Shown here piece after piece: positions 1 to 9,116 of a stretch of DNA of 64,000 bases. Every line of letters starts with the position of its first letter. The first letter of the stretch is position 1. Where the stretch lies: positions 1 through 64,000 of the forward strand of contig NZ_KB902520.1 of assembly GCF_000379525.1 (NCBI RefSeq), written 5' to 3'. This DNA comes from Lamprocystis purpurea DSM 4197. Lineage in GTDB: Bacteria > Pseudomonadota > Gammaproteobacteria > Chromatiales > Chromatiaceae. Under the pieces are notes generated by a model, which worked only from the letters and a program-made list of their open reading frames with translations, was not told where the DNA came from and searched no databases. A program made the translations under genes and the position numbers.

Positions 1-200
1 GGGCGCGTTGCCCCCACCTTGCCCACACTCATTCACCCTTTGCCCACACTGCGCCGCACGGCCGCCGGAGCTGGCTGAGAACGCCTGCGGCGCAACAGCA
101 ACAGATCTTTTCTTAATCGCTGCGCGGATGCCGTCTTAACGACCGCTCCGCGGTGGCTGGGGCAGCGCCAAACCGCTGCGATGAACGTCGGCACGACAAC

Positions 201-422
201 TTAAATTCGGGGGAAAACTGTCCTGGACATGGGGTCCACTATAAGCTTCAGTGCACGCTTTCCGCTGGAGGCGGCCAGCACGCGATAATTGGGGAGCAGG
301 ATGTCTGCCAGCACCGTTAGATTGTCCGGCAGATCGTCCACGATCAGAATTGTGGCCGCGACGGCGGCACCATTGCTACCGTTCGGATACGACAGGGCCG
401 GTAAACTGATTTGGTCGCTCAC
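201..422 (-). pseudogene. Response-regulator receiver domain fragment
   Basis: The reading frame begins with a short leader and then the first strand and helix of a CheY-type receiver domain (ILIVDDLPDNLTVLADIL, followed by YRVLAASSGKRAL). The acidic pair VDD that helps bind magnesium is present. Similarity stops after about 57 residues, before the phosphorylated aspartate expected near residue 75, and the frame ends at 73 aa. It therefore looks like a truncated remnant of a two-component response regulator with no signalling ability. The 200 bases to its left show no recognisable continuation. Confidence 0.6.
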
Positions 423-547
423 GGACGTCGGGGCCTCTTGTGCAACTGCTGGCTTTATACTGCCCTGAGTCTAGTTTAGTCACATCGCCGCCGCACGTCC
501 GTGAACAGGCGCGCGTAAAGACTGATCGGCGCGGAGTGAACGGCTCC

Positions 548-1936
548 TTATCCGGATGCCGCCTGATCGGTCTGTTCGGCGGCTCCTTTCGCCGCTGATC
601 CACTTGGGTCGTCCAAGGTCGCGGCCAGTTCGCGCAGCGTCATTTTACCCAAGGCCTGCCCGATGGCCGTATCGATCCGCCGCTCCACCTCCTGGATGCC
701 CCGATCCGCAACCGCGACACGGCAGCCGCTCTCGCGTTCCTCAAAGCAGCGCACCGCATCCAGCAGGGATTTGACAGGCGTGTTGTCCAGGGCCGTGGCC
801 GGGATGAAGCAGGGCGGCTCATCGGCCGTGCGCAGTAAGAAGCCCTCGCGCTCCAGCAGGTGCAGGCTCCGTCTGATGTTGGTCTTGGGCAGGCCCAGGG
901 CGGCGGCGAGGCCGGCCGTGTTCCAGGCTTTGGTGCCTAGGAGGAAATTGCGTGCGATATGGCCGGCCACCAACAATGCCAGGCGCTCGCGCAGGCGGTT
1001 ACTGAGGCGCAGGTCACGCGAGCGGCTGCTGAGATATTCCGGATGCTGATGGTAGAAGGCGATGCTGGCCCCGATGAGGACGATGAGCCAGGCGATATAG
1101 AGCCAGAACATGAACAGGATCAGGATCGCCAGGCTCGAATAGATGGCGGTGTACTTGGTGGAGCTGACCATAAAATGGGCGAACAGCCAGCCCACCGTTT
1201 GCCACAGGGTCCCGGCCGTCAGGGCGCCGATCAGGGCCGAGTAGAAATTGACCCGGGCATTCGGCACGAAGCTGTAGATGAAGGCAAAGGTGAAGGTGAT
1301 CAGGAAGAAGGGCACCAGATTACCGCCGGCATCGATCAGGGTACCGAAGGGCTCGACGGCCAGCATGGATTCCACGACGGCGGTGTGGCGTGCCGCGGTC
1401 GAGAGGCCCAGGATCGTCACGATGAGCACGGGGCCGATCAGCAGTATGCTCAGGTACTGGCTCACCCGCTGGGCAAAGGGCCGCGACTCCTCGACCCGCC
1501 AGGTGTTGTTCAGCACCTGCTCGATTTTCTGGATCATCGAGACCACGGTGTAGACCAGCACCGCCAGGCCGACTGAGCCGAGCACACCCACCCGCGTGTT
1601 GTCCACGAAACCGATGATGCTCCCCACAATCTCCGGTGCCTGATCGCCCAGCGGTTCCATGAGGTGCAGCAGCAGCGGCTCCAATGCATTGTGGGCACCA
1701 AAGGCTGTGAGTACCGAGAAGCTCACTGCCAGCAGCGGCACCAGCGAGAGCAGGGTCGTGTAGACCAGGCTCATGGCCTGGAGTGACAGATAACCTTGGG
1801 TCGCGTCGCGATACAGGGCATAAACGAGGCGCGCCAACCAGACCAGCCGCCGCTGCCAGCGCGGCAAGCGGTCGAGTCGGTTGGACCACATCAGGGTGTC
1901 CAGGCGTTGCCACGGGGACGGGTTGGCTTGGTTCAT
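548..1936 (-). CDS. YihY/virulence factor BrkB family inner-membrane protein
   Basis: A 462-residue multi-pass membrane protein of the YihY/BrkB family (formerly called RNase BN in error). About six hydrophobic segments lie in residues ~40-310, with family-typical stretches such as LSLVPLLAVSFSVL, the polar segment around the VYTVVSMIQKIEQVLN helix and the final WLYIAWLIVLIGASIAF helix. Residues ~320-460 form a soluble C-terminal tail with a winged-helix-like part (LGLPKTNIRRSLHLLEREGFL). I chose ATG at 1936 (MNQANPSP) rather than the upstream start at 2146, because the longer frame would overlap the divergent tlpA-like gene and adds no family sequence. Its transport or structural role is unsettled for the whole family. 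Confidence 0.9.
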   Translation of the reverse strand: MNQANPSPWQRLDTLMWSNRLDRLPRWQRRLVWLARLVYALYRDATQGYLSLQAMSLVYTTLLSLVPLLAVSFSVLTAFGAHNALEPLLLHLMEPLGDQAPEIVGSIIGFVDNTRVGVLGSVGLAVLVYTVVSMIQKIEQVLNNTWRVEESRPFAQRVSQYLSILLIGPVLIVTILGLSTAARHTAVVESMLAVEPFGTLIDAGGNLVPFFLITFTFAFIYSFVPNARVNFYSALIGALTAGTLWQTVGWLFAHFMVSSTKYTAIYSSLAILILFMFWLYIAWLIVLIGASIAFYHQHPEYLSSRSRDLRLSNRLRERLALLVAGHIARNFLLGTKAWNTAGLAAALGLPKTNIRRSLHLLEREGFLLRTADEPPCFIPATALDNTPVKSLLDAVRCFEERESGCRVAVADRGIQEVERRIDTAIGQALGKMTLRELAATLDDPSGSAAKGAAEQTDQAASG

Positions 1937-2039
1937 GACGGGGCTTGCGGTCGTTGGACTGGCGGGCGGCGGTTGAGGTGCGAGTATAGCGGTACCATAG
2001 AGTCGTAAACCCCCAACAGTTCCGTGTAACCCGACTCCT
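1937..2039. promoter_or_regulatory. Divergent intergenic region between brkB-like and tlpA-like genes
   Basis: The two genes are transcribed away from each other from this 103-base gap, so it must hold both promoters unless the transcripts start inside the neighbouring genes. I could not pick out confident -35/-10 boxes by eye. Confidence 0.4.
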
Positions 2040-2585
2040 ATGAAATCCATGCAACCCCTATCACGACGGTCGCGCCCCGTGATGCTCCTGAGCCTGGCCG
2101 CGTTGCTGCTGACCGCGCCGTTCGGCGGGCTCCCGGCCAAGGACAACCAGACGCTGACCCCCGTACCCGATCAGCCCATGGCCCCGGCTTTCGATCTCAA
2201 GGACCCGGAGCAGCGCCAGCAGCGGCTCGCGGATTACCGGGGTAAGCCCGTCATCCTCAACTTCTGGGCCACCTGGTGCCCGCCCTGCCGGGCGGAGATG
2301 CCGTCGATGCAGCGCGCTCACGAGGCGCTGTCGGCGGATGGGATTGCGGTGATCGCCGTCAACGTCGGTGATGATGCCCAGGCGATCGGTGAGTTCCTGG
2401 AGGAGACCCCGGTCGACTTTCCGCTGCCGATGGACCTGGACTCGAAGGTTGCCCAGAGCTATCCACTCAAGGGCTTGCCCACGACCTATGTCATCGATCC
2501 GCAGGGCCGCCTGGTCTACAGCGCCGCCGGCGAGCGGGCGTGGGACGATCCCAAGCTGTTGGATCAGGTGCGGGCGCTCAAATAG
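2040..2585 (+). CDS. TlpA/ResA-type periplasmic thiol-disulfide oxidoreductase
   Basis: 181 residues. An N-terminal signal peptide or anchor (residues ~14-34, MLLSLAALLLTAPFGGLPA) exports it to the periplasm. The thioredoxin fold follows, with the redox motif WCPPC at residues 79-83, the preceding VILNFWAT strand and the cis-proline segment GLPTTYVID downstream. Proteins of this family reduce disulfides on specific partners, often apocytochrome c or copper-site proteins. The gene stands alone, divergent from the BrkB-type gene and followed by a palindromic repeat, so the partner cannot be named from context. Confidence 0.9.
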   Translation: MKSMQPLSRRSRPVMLLSLAALLLTAPFGGLPAKDNQTLTPVPDQPMAPAFDLKDPEQRQQRLADYRGKPVILNFWATWCPPCRAEMPSMQRAHEALSADGIAVIAVNVGDDAQAIGEFLEETPVDFPLPMDLDSKVAQSYPLKGLPTTYVIDPQGRLVYSAAGERAWDDPKLLDQVRALK

Positions 2586-2634
2586 TCGCGTGGGGGCCGC
2601 GCCTGGCCCGCAGGGCCAATCGCCTCATACAGGC

Positions 2635-2709
2635 GTCGAACGCGATAACCGGACGTAGGGGCGGGTTTCAAACCCGCCCCTACGCCATGTCTGGATATCC
2701 GGTGCGAAG
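2635..2709 (-). repeat. Dispersed ~80-bp palindromic repeat, family 1, copy A
   Basis: The core is GTAGGGGCGGGTTTCAAACCCGCCCCTAC-like (a hairpin with GGGGCGGGTTT arms), flanked by GATAACCGGAC on one side and GTCTGGATATCCGG on the other. The reverse complement matches the elements at 14553-14640 and 17700-17788 in both the core and the flanks, so it is a family member and not a one-off terminator. It lies between the 3' ends of the convergent TlpA-like and M48 genes and may also act as a terminator. Confidence 0.75.
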
Positions 2710-2710
2710 G

Positions 2711-4579
2711 TTACAGCAGGCGTTGCCCCTGATCGCGCACCTGTCCGCGTAAGCGGCGATGGAGCCTCCGGCGCAGGATGAACAGGGTGGAGCCTGGACA
2801 GAGGATCTCCGTGGCCAGTCGTTGCATCGTGAAATGCTGGCTGGCGAACGGCAGCAGCCGGACCACGATCAGATAAACCGGGTCCTCCGGGAACTCACGC
2901 ACCGCCTTGCGGACGATCCAGGCATCCCGAATGTTGCCGATCTCCAATAACTGCACCCGCAGGTCGCGCAGCGCGTCTCCCGGCAACTGCGGCGGGATGA
3001 GGATGTCGTCCGGCGAGACCCCGGTCCGCTCCCGGCGGGCGGCCTCCTCCCGATCCTGATGTTGCTCCCCGCGCATCCGCCAGCGCTCCACGGCCGGCTC
3101 GTCCCCGGTGCGCCGCAGGTAAGCGATGGCCAGGTTGCAGGCGTCGAGGGTGAGTGAACGCTGGCCGGCGGCACGCTCCAGATAAGCGAGCCCCTCCGGC
3201 TGGGAGCGGGCGAGCAGGTGTCTGCCGATCATGAAGTCGACATCCGCGTCGTCGGGCTTCATGTCCTTATACGCCTGATACAGGGGCAGCGGGTCCAGCC
3301 CCGGTTCCAGGCGCTCGCTCCAGGAGGCCAGGTTCCAGCGGTCCGTCGCGGTCAGTTCCCGCTCGGGCTTGGTCTTGAGCTGCGCCAGCGCGGCGCGCGT
3401 CTCCTGTGTCTTGCGGTAGCGGCCCTGCCAGCGCAGCCGGTTGCGGCTGATCCAATGATGGTCGAAGGTGGCGAGGATCGGCAGCAGTCCCTCGCCGAGC
3501 CAGGCTTCCGCGGCAGACTGCTCGACCGGACCGGGTGGGCGTGCCGGTTGGCCGAGCGCGGCGAGACGATCGCGCAGGCAGGGGTGGGTATCGCTGCGGT
3601 CGGTGCGGCGTTCGAGCAGCGGCGCGATGCGCGCCTGAAATGCGTCCGCTTCCATGACCGGCTGCTTGAAGAACTGGCGCAGCGCCGTGTAGGGACGGAC
3701 CGCGGGCTGCGGTTGGTGATCGGCACGGGCAAGCAGCGGCGACCAGAAATGCTCCCCCGCCAGATCGCCGTAGGTGTGAACCGCGACCAGGGCCGCGGCC
3801 GCGTCCTCGCTGGAGGTCAGTTGACCCGCGGCGGCATCGGCCTCGTACTCGTTGGCGCGCGCCAGGGCGAAGCTGTAGGCCCAGTAATAGGGGGTATACC
3901 AATCGAAAAAACGGTGCAGCGTGCCCGCCGCAATCCCCCGCGTTTGCGCGACGGCCTCCAGGATGCGCCCCCAACTGGCACGCACCCGATAGACCCAGGC
4001 GTTGAAGCCCGAGCGGTTGGACGATAAATGGCCGAACTCGTGGGCCAGCACCGCCCGCGCCTGCTCCGGCGCCATCGACAGCAGCAGCGGGAGCCCCACC
4101 GACAGGGTCCTGCGATAGGGCCCGAAGATGCCGATTCGCGGCACCGCCACGATGGCCGCGTTGAAATCATCGGTCAGAATGACCCGATGAATGGGTGCGG
4201 CTCCCAGGGTGCGTTGCAGGGCATCGAGCTCCGCAAACAGGGCCGGGAATTTCGCACGCTCCAGACGATAGCCTTCCGGCGCCTCGATCTTGATCCACAG
4301 CGCCTTGATCAGCACCCCCGCCAGCAGGAGCAGCACGATCACCAACTGCCAGTTGATCAGCAGTACCAGCATGGCCGTGCTGAGCGTCGCGGCCAGGAGG
4401 GTGCCGCCGATCAGGGCAACGATCAGGAACAGCGCGCCGCCGATGACCGCGTAACCGAGTAGGCCAAGCCACAGCAGGCGACGCTTGTAGCGCCGCGGGT
4501 CTTCGCGGAACGCGCGTTCCGCCTCATCGACCAGATGCTCGAACCGGTGGCGGCGTTGCGTGGTGGTCTTCGACAGCAT
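2711..4579 (-). CDS. M48-family membrane zinc metalloprotease
   Basis: 622 residues. Two long hydrophobic segments at ~36-65 and ~68-95 are followed by a peptidase M48 domain with the zinc motif HEFGH at residues 180-184 and the third-ligand region ARANEYEADAAAG about 45 residues later, as in HtpX/Ste24-like enzymes. The C-terminal half (after ~residue 330) is long, helical and soluble, with TPR-like composition (LAYLERAAGQRSLTLDACNLAIAYLRR). It is probably a membrane-bound quality-control protease with the active site facing the cytoplasm. The gene is monocistronic and divergent from the SLC13-type transporter gene. Confidence 0.88.
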   Translation of the reverse strand: MLSKTTTQRRHRFEHLVDEAERAFREDPRRYKRRLLWLGLLGYAVIGGALFLIVALIGGTLLAATLSTAMLVLLINWQLVIVLLLLAGVLIKALWIKIEAPEGYRLERAKFPALFAELDALQRTLGAAPIHRVILTDDFNAAIVAVPRIGIFGPYRRTLSVGLPLLLSMAPEQARAVLAHEFGHLSSNRSGFNAWVYRVRASWGRILEAVAQTRGIAAGTLHRFFDWYTPYYWAYSFALARANEYEADAAAGQLTSSEDAAAALVAVHTYGDLAGEHFWSPLLARADHQPQPAVRPYTALRQFFKQPVMEADAFQARIAPLLERRTDRSDTHPCLRDRLAALGQPARPPGPVEQSAAEAWLGEGLLPILATFDHHWISRNRLRWQGRYRKTQETRAALAQLKTKPERELTATDRWNLASWSERLEPGLDPLPLYQAYKDMKPDDADVDFMIGRHLLARSQPEGLAYLERAAGQRSLTLDACNLAIAYLRRTGDEPAVERWRMRGEQHQDREEAARRERTGVSPDDILIPPQLPGDALRDLRVQLLEIGNIRDAWIVRKAVREFPEDPVYLIVVRLLPFASQHFTMQRLATEILCPGSTLFILRRRLHRRLRGQVRDQGQRLL

Positions 4580-4826
4580 CGGGGGAGAATCTCCAAGGAA
4601 GTTATCGCTATCATGAACTCTCGGGCGGTTGTGTGCATCGTCTTCCGTTATTCCCTTCCGGTTACCGATGTTTCTTAAGGCGATTGACAGCGTTCGCCGA
4701 AGGTCGGCGGGTGTCGGCCGGTCGGTTGACGAGAGGGGGGGGTCAAACAGGTCGCACTCGGGGTATTATGTTTCCGTGCGATTCCCCAGCGATTGCACCT
4801 CGCACCACAATGTACACGAGGCACCC

Positions 4827-6785
4827 ATGCACCCGACTTTCTGGTCCCGTATCAAGAAGGATTTGGCCGCCGTCCTCTTTGCCGTCGGCGCGATCTGGCT
4901 GGCGGGGGTGGTCCCCAGTGTGGAAATCGCCTGGGTCATGGGCTTTCTGGTGCTGACCGTGTATCTGTTCGCCTTCGAGGTGGTGGGGGTGGACGTTGCC
5001 GCGGTCACCGTGATGGTGTTGCTGGGGCTGACCAGTCTGCTCGCCCCCTGGATGGGCCTGGAGCAGGGCCTGGTGTCGACCGCGCACCTGTTCGACGGGT
5101 TCTCCAGCAACGCGGTGATCTCCATCATCGCGGTGATGATCATCGGGGCTGGACTTGACCGCACCGGCCTCATGTCGCGGGTGGCCGGCTTTATTATGCG
5201 GGTGGGCGGCACCACGGAGAAGCGCATCATCCCCCTGATCTCCGGTACCGTCGGGATCATCTCCAGTTTCATGCAGAACGTCGGGGCGGCCGCCCTGTTC
5301 CTGCCGGTGGTGAGTCGCATCTCCGCCCGCACCGGGTTGCCGATGTCGCGCCTGCTGATGCCCATGGGCTTCTGCGCCCTGCTGGGCGGCACCATCACCA
5401 TGGTGGGCTCCAGCCCTCTGATCCTGCTCAACGACCTGATCCTGACCTCCAATCAGGCGCTCCCGACCGGGGTGGCGCCGATGGAGACCTTCAAGCTGTT
5501 CGACGTGACCCCGATCGGTGTGGCCCTGCTGCTTACCGGGATCATCTATTTCGTGGTCGCCGGGCGTTTCGTGCTGCCGGTTCGTGCCGCCGCCAAGCTT
5601 GACGAACGCGACCCCATGCGCTACTTCGCCGAGACCTATGGCTTGGGCCCGGTCGAGGTCCGGGAGTTGCGGGTCCCGGCCTCCAGCCCCCTGGTCGGGG
5701 TCGGCGTAGACGCCATGGAGCGGGAGTGGCGGGTGCGGGTGGTCGCCGTGGAGAAGGGCGACGGGCTGCGGCTGGGCGCGGACGGCGTGGACCGCACGCT
5801 CGGCATCGCCGCGGGCAACACGCTCGCGCTGCTCGGGCAGCCGGAGTCCTTCGAGCAGTTTGCCGCGGCTTATGGAGTGACCTTCAAGCCGGACTTGGAT
5901 CTGTTTGCCGAGGCGCTCTCCAAGACCAAGGCCGGTATCGCCGAACTCGTCATCGCCCCCGGTTCCAGTCTGATCGGCAAGACCGCCCGCGATGTCTGGA
6001 TGCGCAAGACCTACGGGCTCTCGCTGCTCGCCATTCAGCGCGGCGAGGGGAACCTGACGGTGGCGACCGGCGGGGTCCGCAACACCCCGTTCCGGATCGG
6101 TGACGCGCTGGTGGTGCACACCACTTGGGCGGATCTGGCCCGGCTGGAGCGCGACCGGGATTTCGTCGTCGTCACCACCGAATATCCTCACGAGGACCTG
6201 CGTCCTCACAAGGTGCCGGCGGCCTTGCTGTTTTTTGTCATCACGCTGTTCCTGCTCCTGTTTACGGACCTGCGCCTGGCGGTCGCCCTCTTTGTCGGGG
6301 CACTGGGAATGATCCTGACCGGGGTCTTGTCCATCGAGGAAGCCTACAAAGCGGTGAGCTGGCGCTCGGTCTTTCTGCTCGCCTCGCTGATTCCGCTCGG
6401 GCTCGCGGTCGAATCGAGCGGCACCGCCGCCTGGATTGCGGATCAAACCCTGTCGGTGATGGGTGACCAGCCGGTGTGGGTCGTCCAGGCCGCGCTCATG
6501 GGGCTCGCCACCTGCTTTACCCTGGTCATGTCCAACGTCGGCGCCACCGTCCTCCTGGTGCCGCTCGCCGTGAACATCGCGCTGGGGGTGGGCGCCAATC
6601 CGGCGGTCTTCGCCCTGACCGTCGCCATCGGCACCTCCAACTCATTCTTCCTTCCCACCCACCAGGTCAACGCACTGCTGATGGGGCCGGGCGACTATCG
6701 CGTGGTCGACTTCATGCGTGCCGGCGGCATCATGACCCTGCTGTTTCTGGCGGTGGCGCTCGGTATGCTGAATCTGGTGTTTTGA
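4827..6785 (+). CDS. SLC13-family transporter with two TrkA-C (RCK_C) domains
   Basis: 652 residues from the ATG at 4827, preceded by an ACGAGG Shine-Dalgarno-like stretch. An upstream start at 4629 would add 66 non-family residues. Hydrophobic segments fill residues ~10-185 and ~460-652 and carry SLC13/DASS-type motifs such as MQNVGAAALFLPVV and VMSNVGATVLLVPLAV. The central soluble part (~200-440) holds two tandem RCK_C modules (VRELRVPASSPLVG and IAELVIAPGSSLIGKTARDV). Such proteins are sodium-coupled anion transporters (sulfate or dicarboxylate). The substrate cannot be read from sequence; sulfate is a guess. Confidence 0.88.
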   Translation: MHPTFWSRIKKDLAAVLFAVGAIWLAGVVPSVEIAWVMGFLVLTVYLFAFEVVGVDVAAVTVMVLLGLTSLLAPWMGLEQGLVSTAHLFDGFSSNAVISIIAVMIIGAGLDRTGLMSRVAGFIMRVGGTTEKRIIPLISGTVGIISSFMQNVGAAALFLPVVSRISARTGLPMSRLLMPMGFCALLGGTITMVGSSPLILLNDLILTSNQALPTGVAPMETFKLFDVTPIGVALLLTGIIYFVVAGRFVLPVRAAAKLDERDPMRYFAETYGLGPVEVRELRVPASSPLVGVGVDAMEREWRVRVVAVEKGDGLRLGADGVDRTLGIAAGNTLALLGQPESFEQFAAAYGVTFKPDLDLFAEALSKTKAGIAELVIAPGSSLIGKTARDVWMRKTYGLSLLAIQRGEGNLTVATGGVRNTPFRIGDALVVHTTWADLARLERDRDFVVVTTEYPHEDLRPHKVPAALLFFVITLFLLLFTDLRLAVALFVGALGMILTGVLSIEEAYKAVSWRSVFLLASLIPLGLAVESSGTAAWIADQTLSVMGDQPVWVVQAALMGLATCFTLVMSNVGATVLLVPLAVNIALGVGANPAVFALTVAIGTSNSFFLPTHQVNALLMGPGDYRVVDFMRAGGIMTLLFLAVALGMLNLVF

Positions 6786-6804
6786 GCCCTGGAACCGTAC
6801 GGCC

Positions 6805-6825
6805 GTAGGGTCCGCTGTGCGGACC
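6805..6825. repeat. Half copy of the GTAGGGTCCGC repeat family
   Basis: GTAGGGTCCGCTGTGCGGAC occurs here as one arm without its inverted partner. The complete two-armed form is at 50002-50066, 51726-51779 and 53465-53533. Confidence 0.55.
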
Positions 6826-6962
6826 GACGACCGTGCCGATCACGCGATAGCCCGGTTGATGATCAAGGCCGCTCAGCCATTGACCCGACCCGGATTCCTT
6901 GCAACGTATTGCACAGCGCGATACATTTTCGACGTGCTACCGTCAATCCGGCGACTCCTTTG

Positions 6963-7193
6963 ATGGCCAACGCCTCCACCAGCCTCATGGTCCGTCTCGA
7001 TCCGGACAGCAAGACGTTCGTTGCGCGTGCGGCGGAGCTGAGCCATGTCAGCGTTAGCGAGTACGTTCGCTCGGTCGTGGTCGCCCAAGCACGTCGCGAA
7101 ATCCAGGCCGCGGAGCAGCAGGTTATCGCGTTAACGCCGACCGCCCTCACCGCGGCGCAGCAGGCACTCGGCGCACTGATGCGCGGGGAATGA
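6963..7193 (+). CDS. DUF1778/TacA-like ribbon-helix-helix antitoxin, apparently orphan
   Basis: 76 residues from ATG 6963. The N-terminal strand LMVRLDPDSKTFVARAAEL and following SVSEYVRSVVVAQARR are typical of DUF1778 antitoxins, which bind DNA as ribbon-helix-helix dimers and neutralise GNAT-type acetyltransferase toxins that modify aminoacyl-tRNA. The usual toxin gene overlaps or directly follows the antitoxin. Here the following 145 bases encode only a short frame and then the convergent DUF1016 gene, so the toxin is missing. It may be a leftover, or may protect against a toxin encoded elsewhere. Confidence 0.75.
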   Translation: MANASTSLMVRLDPDSKTFVARAAELSHVSVSEYVRSVVVAQARREIQAAEQQVIALTPTALTAAQQALGALMRGE

Positions 7194-7338
7194 GCGCCAA
7201 CCGCTTCCCTTTACCGGCGTTGGGATTTCCGCCCGCTGCCTGGTCATAACCACCGACTTTTCCTGAGCTGGAGCCAACTTCAGGCCATGGCGACGAGTTG
7301 CTGACGGACGTTCAGTACCCGGGGCAAGCGGTCAGGGT

Positions 7339-8511
7339 CTACTCGCCGGTGCCCGTTTCGTCCCAGGCACGGATGAATTCGCTTTCCTGATCGGCGCCCG
7401 GCGCGGAGCCATTCAGTGCGTCCGCCAGCTCGGCTTCGAGCGACTCGATGCTCGGCAACGCGCTTTGCAGCGATTGGGGCAAGGCGCGCATCAGTTCATA
7501 GCTCGCGATGCCCAGCGGTTTGTCGATACCGCGCAGTGCGTATTCGGCCAGCACCCGGTCCTTGCCCTGGCACAGGATCAGACCGATGGTCGGCGCGTCC
7601 GTGGCATGGCGCAGCGTGTCATCGACGACATTGCAGTAGAAATTCAGCTTGCCGGCATACTCCGGCTTGAAGTCACCGCGCTTGAGGTCGATCACCAAAT
7701 AGCAGCGCAGCTTCAGGTGATAAAACAGCAGGTCGATATAAAAATCGCTCTCGCCCACCATGACATGGTATTGCCGACCGACAAAGGCGAAGCCCTGGCC
7801 GAGTTCGATCAGGAACTTCTCAAGGTGCTGGACCAAGCCGGTTTCCAGCTCTCGCTCACGAAAAGGCTCATCCAGGGTGAGGAAGTCGAATACATAGGGG
7901 TCCTTCAGGGCCTGCTGTACCAGGTCGGATTGCGGGGATGGTAAGCGCTCCGCAAAATTATTCGGCAGTGCGCCTTGGCGGGCATGAGCCCGACCTCCGA
8001 TCTGCAACGCCAGCACGTTACGACTCCAGCCGTTGGTCAGCGTCTGAGCCATGTACCAGCGCCGCGTCCCACCGTCTTTCACACGCTCCATCAAGAGCAG
8101 GTGGTGACCCCAAGGGACTGATGCCAGCAGGGCGGCCTCCGTTAGTGCCACAGCCTGTGGCACTTTCTCTGCCCCGCCGTTGCAAACCGCTGGTGCCACA
8201 GCCTGTGGCACCAGCTCACCGTCAGGCCAGATCGTCTCGTGATATTCGCGATAGAAGGCGAGCATCCGCTTCAGGTTGCGCTCCGAAAAGCCCTTCTGCT
8301 CGGGTAACTCATTGTGGATATCGCGCGCCAGCCGCGGGATCACTGCCGCGCCCCACCCCTCCGACGTCTGCCGGGCATCCAGCAAGCCGCCGATCCGCCA
8401 GTACAGGCCGATCAATTCGCCATTGACAGCCAGTACCGCCCGAGTCTGCGCGGCCCGGATGCGATCTTTGATCTCGGTCAACAAACCCGCGTAATTGGCT
8501 AATTCATTCAT
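7339..8511 (-). CDS. DUF1016 (YhcG-type) PD-(D/E)XK nuclease-domain protein
   Basis: 390 residues. The DUF1016 N-terminal helical domain (residues ~5-190; GLYWRIGGLLDARQ, FSERNLKRMLAFYREY) is followed by the PDDEXK-like C-terminal domain (~200-370), whose core strand pair SDFYIDLLFYHLKLRCYLV and IDLKRGDF provides the D...D-x-K catalytic pattern. Members occur in defence islands and beside restriction systems. The linker between the N-terminal helices and the WGHHLLLMERV segment contains VPQAVA twice, encoded by two exact copies of a 19-bp palindrome (8145-8163, 8193-8211), so a repeat has colonised the coding sequence without breaking the frame. Confidence 0.9.
   Translation of the reverse strand: MNELANYAGLLTEIKDRIRAAQTRAVLAVNGELIGLYWRIGGLLDARQTSEGWGAAVIPRLARDIHNELPEQKGFSERNLKRMLAFYREYHETIWPDGELVPQAVAPAVCNGGAEKVPQAVALTEAALLASVPWGHHLLLMERVKDGGTRRWYMAQTLTNGWSRNVLALQIGGRAHARQGALPNNFAERLPSPQSDLVQQALKDPYVFDFLTLDEPFRERELETGLVQHLEKFLIELGQGFAFVGRQYHVMVGESDFYIDLLFYHLKLRCYLVIDLKRGDFKPEYAGKLNFYCNVVDDTLRHATDAPTIGLILCQGKDRVLAEYALRGIDKPLGIASYELMRALPQSLQSALPSIESLEAELADALNGSAPGADQESEFIRAWDETGTGE
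8145..8211. repeat. Pair of identical 19-bp palindromes inside the DUF1016 gene
   Basis: GTGCCACAGCCTGTGGCAC occurs at 8145-8163 and 8193-8211. Each has 9-bp arms around one base, and the copies are 29 bases apart. Both are translated in the same frame as VPQAVA. They resemble REP-type palindromes inserted in a tolerant linker. Confidence 0.85.
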
Positions 8512-8537
8512 AGGTTTACCCGGACTGTACGCACGCT

Positions 8538-8762
8538 TCAGGGGAGATCGGAGGGCCGCCCACGGTCTCTTGCTGCAATAGGGTCATCCTGGGGGTAGAT
8601 CGCGTTGCCGGCGAGACGCTGGACATTGTAGAGTCCGCTGGAGGTGCGCGCGTCGTCCGGCGGCGTGTAGGCCATGAACTCCTGGTGGGCCTGCTGGCCC
8701 AGATTGCGGGTGCCGATCAGGCGCTGTTCGACCCGCTGGCGTGCCTTGGCTTCCGGGGTCAT
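8538..8762 (-). CDS. Short ORF with a type I restriction (HsdR-like) N-terminus
   Basis: 74 residues starting MTPEAKARQRVEQRLIG, which resembles the first residues of type I restriction R subunits. The remainder (AYTPPDDARTSSGLYNVQRLAGN) does not continue that family. A good Shine-Dalgarno (AGGAGA) lies about eight bases before the ATG. It could be a remnant of a restriction gene spliced to other DNA, or a small unrelated protein. It ends 26 bases before the start of the DUF1016 gene on the same strand. Confidence 0.35.
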   Translation of the reverse strand: MTPEAKARQRVEQRLIGTRNLGQQAHQEFMAYTPPDDARTSSGLYNVQRLAGNAIYPQDDPIAARDRGRPSDLP

Positions 8763-8910
8763 GGGGGTCTCCTGCGCGGTGTGCGCCGGTCGATCTGGGC
8801 AGTTTCGCTATGGTGCGGGATGATCGCATAGAACAGCGGGCGCCGGGACTGGGCTGGGATGCCCCGGGTGTGATCAGAAGTGATGTGGTTTGTTGGGGCC
8901 AGACCTTTCG

Positions 8911-8994
8911 GTAGGATGGGCAGAGCGAGCGCGATGCCCATCCTCAAGCGTCGCGGTGGCCGGATGGGCATCGCGCTCGCTCTGCCCATCCTAC
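8911..8994. repeat. Perfect 32-bp inverted repeat (hairpin element)
   Basis: The arms 8911-8942 and 8963-8994 are perfect reverse complements (starting GTAGGATGGGCAGAGCGAGC) separated by 20 bases. It lies in the 530-base gap upstream of dnaE. Size and symmetry fit a MITE/REP-like dispersed element. Confidence 0.85.
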
Positions 8995-9031
8995 GCGCTG
9001 ATGTGGTCGCTGCCATCGTCCTCGGTCGGAT

Positions 9032-9116
9032 CGTAGGAGCCCGCTTGCGGGCGACGGGTGGGGGCACAATGGCTTCGATTCCGGCAGGTCACGTCGCCCG
9101 CAAGCGGGCTCCTACG
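9032..9116. repeat. Perfect 24-bp inverted repeat, CGTAGGAGCCCGC type
   Basis: The arms 9032-9055 and 9093-9116 (CGTAGGAGCCCGCTTGCGGG and its complement) flank 37 bases. The arm sequence matches the common GTAGGAGCCCGCTTGCGGGCGA-type REP unit of gammaproteobacteria, arranged as a head-to-head pair. Confidence 0.85.

Noticed and set aside
4743-6446. 567-residue frame antisense to the SLC13-type transporter
   Set aside because: His/Gln/Asp/Gly-rich composition typical of a shadow frame; the plus-strand gene has clear membrane segments and RCK_C motifs.
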